From Planctomycetaceae bacterium (lineage in GTDB: Bacteria > Planctomycetota > Planctomycetia > Planctomycetales > Planctomycetaceae), in the NCBI GenBank assembly GCA_015485495.1, contig WFTL01000021.1, forward strand, positions 1 to 61,623: a stretch of DNA of 61,623 bases. Direction: 5' to 3'. Shown here piece by piece: positions 23,533 to 32,400 of this stretch. A program made the translations under genes and the position numbers. Below the pieces are notes generated by a model. It did no database searches, was not told where the DNA came from, and saw only the letters and a program-made list of their open reading frames with translations. The stretch's first letter is position 1; each line of letters begins with the position of its first letter.

Positions 23533-26028
23533 TCAGGCAGAAGGGCTGCCGAAAAGTATGAGGCGGTGCCAGGCGCGGCGCTGTTCCGGTCTGTCCGGCG
23601 CGGTCTGTCCGGCAGCGGGAACGAAACGGACGTCGGCATTCGGAAGATTCCGAAGCACGGTGTCGAAATATCGTTTCAGCCGGTGTGTGTGCAGCAGCCG
23701 GTGATTTCGATGCGACAGAGGTGCCAGGAACTCCACCAGCGGGTGTTCGTCGGTGTTGAGCCGATGAGGGTGTCGTATCAGCCAGCGTCCGGCCAGCCTT
23801 TCGATAAGGTGCCGCGCGGTGCGAATCTGATCATCAGCGGCTGATCCGCTACGGCGGATCTTTTCCAGACGGCGATTCACTGCGTCAGCCGACACATCGA
23901 TCGGGCCGGCGGTGCCGATGAGTGCCAGGATCGGCTGCCGCAGATTCAGGTCGCCCCACCACAGCGTGGTCTGAGGGAAGACAGTTGCGAAACTGTCCGC
24001 AATGAGTTCCAGTTCTTCCGGACCCAGTTGATAAACCGGCAGCCACTGGCAGAAAAGCCCGCCAGGTTCGAGTCGTTTTCGGGCCAGCCGGTAATGGTCC
24101 ACCGTGTACAGATAACCGGTTTCACTTTCCCAGGGTACGAACAGGTCGGAAATGATGACGTCGAACTGTTCCGATGCAGTCCGCAGAGCATGACGGGCGT
24201 CGTCAACAGTGACGGTGACGCGCGGATCATCCACGATGCCGAAATTGTGGTCCTTCAGCAGTCGGGCGGCATCGACGACTTCCGGGATGAGTTCGATGAT
24301 GGTGATCTTCCGGACCTTCTCATGCGGGACGGCTCCGGCGGCCGTCAGGCCGGTTCCCAGTCCCAGAAACGCCACACGACGGGGGTCCGGATGGAGCAGC
24401 AGCGGCAGGCGTGCCTGGCGATATTCGCGTGAAGCACCCGGTCCGGTGGCTCCGAAACGGTAGTGCAGATTCTGACGGATCTTCAGAACACCGGAAGACG
24501 GTACGCGGACGACATCGATCCATCCGTACGCGGAATTCCAGCGGTGCACAACCTGTTCCCGTTCCCCGTTCCGGGAGGATGGAGCCGCCTGTGCTGTGTC
24601 GGTCGGGATGGTCATTATCGCCAGGGCGCCCCAGGAAAGCCCCGACAGCACCGCCAGGCCCGGACGGCGGCGGCACACTATCAGGGCTGTTGTGGTCAGG
24701 CAGAACAGCACGGAAACAGCGACAAAGGAATTCCACAGTCCCAGTCCGGGAATCAGCACGAAACCGGCTCCGGCGGCTCCGGCGGCTCCGGCCAGTGTAT
24801 TGACCATCGTCAGATGTCCCACGATGCGGCTGTCCGGATCCTGCTGACGGGCTTCCTCGGCCCACAGTGCCGGAAGCAGGGTACCGGAAATCGACACAGG
24901 CGGCAGAACGATGCACACCACCAGAGCGAACACACCGGCGAAGTACGCGGTTCCGCTGTGTCCAAAGGTGAAGTACTGCAGGCCTGTGAGAACGACGAAC
25001 AGCCACATGGACAGCAGGATCAGCAGGGCGGCGGCCCAGGAGCCTGCTTCGGCGATCTGTGCAGCCGGCCATCGTTCCAGCAGCACCGATGAAAGAAACG
25101 ATCCGCCTGCCAGAGCCAGAAGACACACGGCCACGACCATGCCGAACGTGTACGTGCTGTTGTGGAGGACAAGCGAAAACAATCGCGTATACAGAATTTC
25201 GAGTGCCATCACACCGAATCCGGCAATGGCTGCGGTCACGATCGATCGCGGTCTGACCGGCTTCGGCTGTCCCCGCGGACCGGCTGCGTCGACAGATTCC
25301 TCCACAGACTCGGCGGACGCAGCGTCTTCGTGATTGGCTGCCCGGTTCTGTTCTGCCGCTTCATTCGGTATCGGCCGACCGGGACTGTGACGGGCGATCT
25401 GCCAGGCTGCCAGACCGCACAGGGCCGACAGGCCGGCAGCAGCCAGACTGCTGCCGCGGACGCCCAGCGTGATCAGAAGGACGGCCGTTGTGGCGGTGAC
25501 TCCCAGAAAGCCGCCCAGTGTATTCAGACTCCACGCAACGATGATGCGACGTCCGGCAGCATTGTGCGGTCCGCGGAGGCAGGCAGTCATCAGCGGCAGC
25601 GTGAGTCCAAAGGCCGTGGTGGCCGGCAGCAGCAGAAGGAAGCAGACGACACTGCGGCTGACGATTCGAATCCATGCCGTTTCAGTGGAAAACAGCATCA
25701 TGATGGACGAATGTTCCAGCACGTTCAGCAGGATCGGCACCAGACAGGTCCACGCGGCTGCCGCCAGTTCTGCCAGAGCCCAGGCTTTCCATGCATGGAC
25801 ATGGCCGGCCAGCCGGCCGCCCGCTGCGTATCCGATGGCCATTCCCGCGAAATACGTGCACAGAACAACGGCCGACGCCTGAGCGGTGTGTCCAAACAGC
25901 AGGCCGATCTGCCGCGACCAGGAAATTTCGCAGATCAGTGCAGCGCACCCGGACAGCAGAAAAATCGGGAGAATCCAGGGCGATTCGGAAAGGAGCCTCC
26001 GGCGGGATGCAGGGGGGGAACAGTCCAT
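23533..26028 (-). CDS. Fused membrane (MFS-like)/spermidine synthase-like protein
   Basis: An 831-residue protein. Residues about 18-500 contain about twelve hydrophobic helices with the GCAALICEISWSRQIGLLFG opening typical of the planctomycete and other bacterial fused spermidine-synthase membrane family. The C-terminal 300 residues form a SAM-dependent methyltransferase-like, spermidine-synthase-type domain: VAFLGLGTGLTAA (nucleotide loop), ITIIELIPEVVDAA, VDDARHAL, VIISDLFVPW and LEPGGLFCQWLPVYQL. The catalytic pair of true spermidine synthases (Asp near DDARH, and Tyr in GYLYTVDHY) may be present, but product specificity is not certain. It may transfer aminopropyl or another group near the membrane. 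It is transcribed away from the RNase H gene and 131 bp downstream of the P1B-4 ATPase gene. Confidence 0.85.
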   Translation of the reverse strand: MDCSPPASRRRLLSESPWILPIFLLSGCAALICEISWSRQIGLLFGHTAQASAVVLCTYFAGMAIGYAAGGRLAGHVHAWKAWALAELAAAAWTCLVPILLNVLEHSSIMMLFSTETAWIRIVSRSVVCFLLLLPATTAFGLTLPLMTACLRGPHNAAGRRIIVAWSLNTLGGFLGVTATTAVLLITLGVRGSSLAAAGLSALCGLAAWQIARHSPGRPIPNEAAEQNRAANHEDAASAESVEESVDAAGPRGQPKPVRPRSIVTAAIAGFGVMALEILYTRLFSLVLHNSTYTFGMVVAVCLLALAGGSFLSSVLLERWPAAQIAEAGSWAAALLILLSMWLFVVLTGLQYFTFGHSGTAYFAGVFALVVCIVLPPVSISGTLLPALWAEEARQQDPDSRIVGHLTMVNTLAGAAGAAGAGFVLIPGLGLWNSFVAVSVLFCLTTTALIVCRRRPGLAVLSGLSWGALAIMTIPTDTAQAAPSSRNGEREQVVHRWNSAYGWIDVVRVPSSGVLKIRQNLHYRFGATGPGASREYRQARLPLLLHPDPRRVAFLGLGTGLTAAGAVPHEKVRKITIIELIPEVVDAARLLKDHNFGIVDDPRVTVTVDDARHALRTASEQFDVIISDLFVPWESETGYLYTVDHYRLARKRLEPGGLFCQWLPVYQLGPEELELIADSFATVFPQTTLWWGDLNLRQPILALIGTAGPIDVSADAVNRRLEKIRRSGSAADDQIRTARHLIERLAGRWLIRHPHRLNTDEHPLVEFLAPLSHRNHRLLHTHRLKRYFDTVLRNLPNADVRFVPAAGQTAPDRPEQRRAWHRLILFGSPSA

Positions 26029-26159
26029 GACAGGTGATAGGCGAAGGTTGTGTCGGATCCGCAGCAGAGGCAGTCCGTTCTGGCAGCGGGGGATTCCTGG
26101 GATTTCCGTTCGGAAGAAAGGGGAGCTGTCCGGATCAGGACGGTCTGCGACTGCCGGGT

Positions 26160-28199
26160 TCAGACTGCCGGCCTGGAGTTCGCAGAACCGGCGGCTGCAG
26201 CAGGGGAGACCGCAGACTGCGAAGAATGTATCGGAGGAGTGTACTTCAGAAGTCGCAGAGCGTTGAACACGACTATCAGAGTGGACCCTTCATGCAGGAC
26301 GACGGCAGGGCCCATCTGCAGACCGCTCAAAGTCGCGGGGATCAGGACGGCCACCATGCCGAGACTGATCCACAGATTCTGTCGAATGATGCGGCCGGTA
26401 CGGCGGCTGAGTCCGACTGCCAGTACGAGACTGTCCAGGTTGTCTGCCATGAGGGCCACGTCAGCGGTTTCCAGAGCCACATCCGATCCGGCTGCTCCCA
26501 TGGCGATTCCAACCGACGCAGCGGTCATGGCTGGCGCATCATTCACGCCGTCGCCCACCATGGCGACTCCGCCCTGATCATGAAGCTGACGGACAAGGGC
26601 GACCTTGTCTTCCGGCATGAGGTCTCCCCGTGCTTCATCCAGCCCGACTTCCGCGGCGACCGCGTCGACGACCCGCTGGTTGTCTCCGGACAGCATGGTC
26701 ATCTTCCGAATTCCCAGTTCTCGCAGTCGGCGGATGGCCGGAGCGGCCGTTTTCCGTGGTGTATCCATCAGTCCCAGGACTCCCAGATACCGTTCGTCTG
26801 CCCGAACGACCACCGTTGTTCGGCCGGTGCGTTCCAGCCGGTCACTGATCTGGCGCAGCTCGCCCGGCAGTGTGACGCCGCCGATTTCTGAAAACAGAAC
26901 CGTCTTGCCGATGACAACCGAACGCCCGTCGACGGTGGCACGCAGGCCGCGTCCAGTCAGGCTCTCCAGACTGCTCGCATCGGGAATGTCGGACGCTGCC
27001 AGACGCTGCTGGCCGCCGCGCACGACAGCGGCGGCCAGCGGATGATCACTCAGCCGTTCCACTGCCACGGCGATTCGCAGCAGCTCCGTTTCCGTCGACC
27101 CGGCTGCCGGGACGACGTCTGTGAGTTCGGGGCGGCCTTCGGTCAGGGTGCCCGTTTTGTCGAAGGCGACGGCGGTCACCCGGCCCAGAGTCTCCAGGGG
27201 GCCGCCTCCCTTGACGAGCACGCCCCCGCGTGCGGCACGCGCCACGCCGCTGAGAACGGCACTGGGAGTGGCAATGGCCAGAGCACAGGGGCTGGCGGCG
27301 ACAAGAACCGCCATCGCCCGATAAAAGGACCGGCCGAACGGTTCTTCAGAAACCAGGGGAACCAGCAGGAGCAGGCCGACAAACAGCAGAACTGCCGGGA
27401 CGAACCGTCTTTCGAAGGACGATGTGAACTGCTGCGTCGGTGACGTGCGTTCAGCCGCTTCGCTCACCAGGCGAATGACACGGGCCAGTGTGTTGTCGGC
27501 AGCCGGACGTGTTACTTCCAGTTCGAGAACACCGCTGTCGTTGAGGGTTCCGGCGAAGACCCGATGAACGGCAGGAATGCGGTCCGGACGGGCCGCGGCC
27601 GCCGCACGGTCCGGAACGGGGATCTTGTCTGCCGGAACACTTTCGCCCGTGACGGGGGCCTGATTGACGCTGCTTTCTCCGGATATCACGAATCCGTCAG
27701 CGGGAATCCGTTCATGCGGCCGCACAATGACGATCTCGCCGGGCTGCACCTGTTCGACCGGGACTTCCACCGATTCGCCGTCGCGACGCACCAGTGCCGT
27801 CCGTGGGGCGAGGTCGGCCAGAGAACGGATGGCCTGTCGAGCCCGTCCCATGGCGAAATGTTCCAGAGCGTGCCCCAGACTGAACAGAAACAGCAGCAGC
27901 GTTCCTTCGGCCCATTCTCCCAGCAGAGCGGCTCCTGCAGCAGCAGCCAGCATCAGGACATCGATCTCGAACCGGCCAGCGCGAATTCTGGCGAGAGTTT
28001 CTCGCAGTGTCGGCAGGGCACCGAGAGCGAATGCGATGATCAGCAGCAACTGAGCAGACCAGGGCGGCCAGGAGGCAAATGAAACCAGCCAGCCGACCAG
28101 CAGAAACGATCCGCACAAAAGTGCCAGAACAAGTTCCCTGCTCCGCCCGGCAGAACTTTCGTGCGCTGCATGGGAATGATCAGCAGAGGTTTCGGCCAT
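26160..28199 (-). CDS. Heavy-metal P-type ATPase, P1B-4 subtype (Co/Zn/Cd/Fe efflux)
   Basis: A 679-residue P-type ATPase. Landmarks in order are an N-terminal His-containing leader (DHSHAAHES) with no CxxC metal-binding domain, the actuator motif VTGESVPADK, the transmembrane metal-binding SPCALAIATP, the phosphorylation site DKTGTLTEG, the LSDHPLAAAVV nucleotide-binding His, GDGVNDAPAMTAAS, and HEGST near the last helix. SPC together with HEGxT is the P1B-4 signature; these pumps expel Co, Zn, Cd or Fe, whereas CPC marks copper pumps. The ATG at 28199 was chosen as the family-like start; the frame is open to 28418. It is preceded by an operator-like repeat. No regulator gene is adjacent. 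Confidence 0.92.
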   Translation of the reverse strand: MAETSADHSHAAHESSAGRSRELVLALLCGSFLLVGWLVSFASWPPWSAQLLLIIAFALGALPTLRETLARIRAGRFEIDVLMLAAAAGAALLGEWAEGTLLLFLFSLGHALEHFAMGRARQAIRSLADLAPRTALVRRDGESVEVPVEQVQPGEIVIVRPHERIPADGFVISGESSVNQAPVTGESVPADKIPVPDRAAAAARPDRIPAVHRVFAGTLNDSGVLELEVTRPAADNTLARVIRLVSEAAERTSPTQQFTSSFERRFVPAVLLFVGLLLLVPLVSEEPFGRSFYRAMAVLVAASPCALAIATPSAVLSGVARAARGGVLVKGGGPLETLGRVTAVAFDKTGTLTEGRPELTDVVPAAGSTETELLRIAVAVERLSDHPLAAAVVRGGQQRLAASDIPDASSLESLTGRGLRATVDGRSVVIGKTVLFSEIGGVTLPGELRQISDRLERTGRTTVVVRADERYLGVLGLMDTPRKTAAPAIRRLRELGIRKMTMLSGDNQRVVDAVAAEVGLDEARGDLMPEDKVALVRQLHDQGGVAMVGDGVNDAPAMTAASVGIAMGAAGSDVALETADVALMADNLDSLVLAVGLSRRTGRIIRQNLWISLGMVAVLIPATLSGLQMGPAVVLHEGSTLIVVFNALRLLKYTPPIHSSQSAVSPAAAAGSANSRPAV

Positions 28200-28243
28200 G
28201 ATGTCTGTGCCGCGCAGGCCCTGAAAAGGAGAACAGAGAATCG

Positions 28244-28301
28244 AGAACCGGTCGGTTCTGTGATGGTCACAGAACCGCAGCATGCTAATCGTGTTCTGTG
28301 A
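28244..28301 (-). promoter_or_regulatory. Operator-like repeats upstream of the metal ATPase
   Basis: Half-sites AGAACCG (28244-28250), CGGTTCT (28253-28259) and AGAACCG (28271-28277) alternate in orientation, making two overlapping dyads. The second is a perfect 11-bp palindrome around TGG (28253-28277). A further TTCTGTGA half-site lies at 28294-28301. The block is 45-102 bp before the ATPase start, where a metal-sensing repressor would bind. The remaining part of the 338-bp gap to def holds no supported gene. Confidence 0.6.
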
Positions 28302-28537
28302 GGATTTCGAATGACGGGGAAACCGCCGCTGGCTGTGGTCATCGCGGGGAACTGCGAAACGACGCCGTCCGTCATTGGGACAGTCGGAGTGCCGGTGACC
28401 GAATACCGCTTCGAACACACGCGCGGCGAAGGAGATTCAGCCCGCTGAAACGGCCTGAGATCGGACGCGGCCTGCTGCCTGTTTCTGTCGCTTCAGCGTC
28501 GAACCGTCTGTTTCTGTCTGCGGTCGGGAGAAGCGTC

Positions 28538-29131
28538 TCAGCCGGCCCGTTCGGTTTCAAGCTGCTTCAGACGCTGCTGAAGCTGTTCGTTGTCGGGGAT
28601 TGTGCCGGCCTGCTGCGCCTGACGAAACCGGCGGGTGAAATCGTCCAGCAGCGGCTGCAGTTCCCGGAGCGTATCGGCGGAAACGCGATCCGTGAACAGA
28701 ATGCCGTCCAGATGGTCGGATTCGTGCTGCACCACGCGGGCCGCCAGACCTTCCAGTTCCATCTGCAGCGACTGACCGTTCAGGTCGAACGTTTCCACCA
28801 CGATCCGTTCCGCCCGGGTGACCGGTCCGAAGACTTCGGGAAGACTCAGACAGCCTTCTTCGGCTTCGGCACTGCCGTTGCGGCGGATGATCTCCGGATT
28901 GATGAACACCTGTTCGTGTTCCGGCTGGTCCGGGTCGCCGGTCGGATTGATGACGAACAGCCGGTAGGGCAGCGCCACCTGATTGGCCGCCAGTCCGATT
29001 CCTTTGGCTTCGTACATGAGTCGAAACATGTCGGCCACCCACTGACGCAGCTGAGCATCAATGCGCGTGACGTCCCGGGATTTCCATTTCAGGGCCGGAT
29101 GCGGGTACAGCACGATCTGCAGATCAGACAT
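28538..29131 (-). CDS. def: Peptide deformylase
   Basis: A 197-residue iron hydrolase that removes the formyl group from N-terminal Met. Motifs: GIGLAANQV (motif 1), EEGCLSLP (motif 2, Cys ligand) and QHESDHLDG (motif 3, two His and catalytic Glu). The C-terminus has an additional helix of about 35 residues (IPDNEQLQQRLKQLE) beyond E. coli Def. It is not paired with fmt here, which is common outside proteobacteria. It is transcribed alone, toward the metal ATPase promoter region. Confidence 0.96.
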   Translation of the reverse strand: MSDLQIVLYPHPALKWKSRDVTRIDAQLRQWVADMFRLMYEAKGIGLAANQVALPYRLFVINPTGDPDQPEHEQVFINPEIIRRNGSAEAEEGCLSLPEVFGPVTRAERIVVETFDLNGQSLQMELEGLAARVVQHESDHLDGILFTDRVSADTLRELQPLLDDFTRRFRQAQQAGTIPDNEQLQQRLKQLETERAG

Positions 29132-29365
29132 GAAAAGCTTTCAGGTGAAGGAAGGAATCGGCTGATGCGGAAGTATCCTGTCCATGGGGCTGTGATCAAG
29201 GCCCCGGCTGTATCCTGTGCCGGTTCCCGGTCAGGACGGTCCCGGCAGAGGCCCGCGACCGGGCATCCGGGACCGGACTGGCCCGGCATCCTCAGTGCCG
29301 ATCAGTTGACCCCCGCATGGTGGCGGCTGAACAATGGCACAGCTGAAGACGGACCGCCCGGCCGG

Positions 29366-29434
29366 GCCGTTCGATCTGTACCGCCATTCGATCCGTTGTC
29401 CCATTCGATTCGCTGCCCTGTTCGAATCTGTTTC
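29366..29434 (+). repeat. Four 17-bp-spaced TTCGA(T/A) repeats upstream of the giant TPR gene
   Basis: The cores TTCGAT at 29370, 29387 and 29404 and TTCGAA at 29421 recur at exactly 17-bp intervals. Flanking bases are also alike (CCATTCGATCCG, CCATTCGATTCG). The block ends 33 bp before the ATG at 29467, in a 335-bp gap that holds no other supported feature. It fits a row of binding sites or a local duplication. Confidence 0.55.
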
Positions 29435-29466
29435 TGAGTGCCGTTTCCTCGGACTTCCCCTGTTTC

Positions 29467-32400
29467 ATGCCCATCCGTCTGCTTTTGCTTCTGACGATCT
29501 TCCTGTCGGTTCTGCCGGTTCCGGCTGCCGGATCGGGTGATCCGGAACATGCCGGAAACAGCCGCCCGGGCCGGCACGATGCTGATTTCGAGACGCTGCG
29601 GCAGGCCCGGCGTTACCTGCGCGTGCTTCGGCGGCGGCCGGCGTTCGGGACGGCGCTGAAGCGGATGAACGACATTCTGGCGGACCGTGATGCGTTCGAT
29701 GCGTTCATCGACGAACTGGTTTCCGATGAAACCGATTCCACGAATCATCTCATCGCAGCCATGCTGCAGGTGCAGCGAGGCGATGCGGCGGCGGCACTGC
29801 GGAACCTTCGGCGTGTGGAGCAGGAGCGGCCGGAAGATCCGGTTGTTCTGCAGGTGCGGGGGCGGGCCTGCCGAGATGCCGGGAATGTTCAGGAAGCGAT
29901 TGCGGCCCTGGAAAAAGCTCTGGCAGCCCGGCCGGATCCGGTGATGACCCGATCCATCCATGAGGATCTGGCGCGGCTGTACGAACAGAACGGAGAAGCC
30001 GATCAGGCGCTGCGTGTCTGGCAGCATCTGGAAGCTGCGTTTCCGAAGGATCGTTCCGTTCAGGAGGATGTGGCTCGTCTGCTGCAGCAGGGGGGACGGT
30101 TCGACGAAGCTTTGGAGCGCTGGAAGAAGCTGGCGGAGGCGGCGAACGCTCCGGAAGAGCGTGTGCGCTGCCATCTGGCCATGGCCGACGTGTATCTGCA
30201 GAGCGGGCGGCCGCAGGAGGCCGAAAGAATCCTTCAGGACCAGTTGCCGCAGCTGCGCCCCGGGAGCTGGCTCAGCCGCGTTGTCAGTGAACGGATCGAG
30301 CGGCTTCTTCTGGCATCTGACGGGTCGGCGGCGGTGGTGGCGTGGTACGAACAAAGACACCTCCAGAATCCCGATGACCACGCGGTGATTCACCGACTGG
30401 CGGATCTGTACTGCGGGCAGGGAGACACCGATGCCGCGGACGCACTGTACGCGAAAGCCATTGCCCGCCATCCCGCGTCGGCTGCACTGCGCGGCGCCCG
30501 CATGCGGATGCTGGCAGACAGCGGCCGGAAGGCCGCCGCGGCCCGGGTGGCCGACGAACTGCTGACGATGCCGTCGGTCAGCTCCGCGGATCTGGAATTC
30601 ATCGGGCATCTTCGCCTGCACGATGAACGATATGGTCCGGACGAAAGACATGCCCGGGCCTCGGAAGTGTGGATGCGTCTGAGGCAGGATCCAAAGAGTG
30701 TGGAGCAGACCGCGCAGGTGGCCCGCCTGCACCGTGACAGCGGCATGACGGATCGGGCCGCGAGTCTCTACGAGGAACTGACCAGGCTGCAGCCGGATCA
30801 TACGACGTGGCATGAGGAGCTGGGGCGCTGTCTGTACCGGGACGGACGGCGCGAAGAGGCTTTGGCGGTCTGGTTTCGGCTGGCCAGAAAGCCGCATCGC
30901 AGCTTCGATTCCCTGATGCGCCTTTCTGAAATTCTCGAATCGGTCGGAGAACAGGAACGGGCTGTTCAGGTCATCCGCGATGCCTGTTCCATGTGGCCGA
31001 CTGTCGACGGGCACCTGCGGCTGGCGCGGCTGCTGAAGGAGTCCGGGCAGATGGATGCGAGCTGTGCTCAGCTCGAGAAGGCCGCGAAGCTCTGCACCAC
31101 GGCGGCCGAACGGCAGCGTGTCCGGGAACAGCAGCGGGAAACCTGGGAAAGTGATCCGCGTCTGGCCGGGCGGGCAGCCCGTGCGGCTGCTGAGGCTGAA
31201 CAGGATGACAGTCGGCAATGCCTGAAAGTGGCTCGGATGTATCACGTGCTTCAGCAGTATCCGACTGCCGTGGAATGGGTGGAACGGGCTGTGGCGGCCG
31301 ATGGACAGAATGCCGATGTGTACGACGTCGCGGCCGAGATCTTTCGATCGGCCGGTCTGCCGGAACGAGCGGCTCAGGCCTGCCGGCGGCTGGCGGAACG
31401 GGATCCATCGCGGCGGGCGGCCGCGCTGCGGCGGCTCGTTGAACTGGAACAGCAGATGGGACGGACAGAAGCGGCTTTGGATGCCGCCGGACGGCTGGCT
31501 GCAGAACGTCCCGCCAGCGCAGAGGCCTGCCGGCTGTATGCTCAGTTGTGTTTCGAATCGGGCCGCGATGCCGACGGGATTCAGGTCCTGCGCGGATGCC
31601 TGCGCCGGAATCCGCAGGATGACGTTCTGGCAGTGGATGTCGCCTGGGCGCTGGCCGAACGGTTTCAGTCTGGCGAAGCGATCGGGATCCTGTGGCGCTG
31701 TTTTCGTGATGTGGAACAGAGGCAGAGCCGGCAGCGTCTTCTGGAATCGCTGCTGAAAATCCATCAGTCGCAGCAGACGACCGAAGAACTGTTCAATCGG
31801 CTGCAGACGGTGCCGTTTCTGACTGCGGAGGAACGTGTTCTCGCGGAAGTTCACATTCTGCAGATGATGAATCGGCTTTCGGAAGCACGTACGGTTGTGG
31901 AAAACGGGATCCGGAAGCTGGGACGGCGGGAGCGGTTGTTGAGGGCTCTGGTGGAAGTGGCCGAAGCTCAGCAGGACTTCGATGCGGCCGCCGCCGTTCA
32001 GAAGGAACTGGCAGAAGCAGGGACCGATTCGGAAGACATCATCCGGCTGGCTCAGCTCCGTTTCCGCAGTGGCCGAATCGATGAAGTCGAGCTGGCGTGG
32101 GTGCGTGATGCCCGCGAGGGGCAGAACAGTTCCGCCGCTCTTCGGAGCATCGATCGCTTCCTGGCCATGGGGCGTCTGGAGGCAGCGGAGCTGATGAGCA
32201 GCCGTCTGGCAGCCGGCCGTCCGGATGACTGGCGGGTGTTGTACCGGCTGGCTCTCATTCAGTGGAAACTGGGTCATCGGAAACAGGCGGTGTCCACACT
32301 GCGGCGCATCGTGGCGCTCGATCTTCCCCTGCCGCATCGGCCGAAGGACGGATCGTTGTCGGCATCATCCGGCCGTGATCAGCCGGGATCTCAGGAACGC

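Noticed and set aside
29366-29434. Short repeats considered as a CRISPR array
   Set aside because: Units are 17 bp and contiguous, with no separate spacers and no cas genes nearby.
28298-29437. A 379-residue plus-strand frame over def and its flanks
   Set aside because: It is the shadow of def (minus), which has all three deformylase motifs.
29302-32337. A 1011-residue antisense open frame over the TPR gene
   Set aside because: Same reason: no domains, low-complexity composition, and the plus strand encodes clear TPR repeats with a signal peptide.
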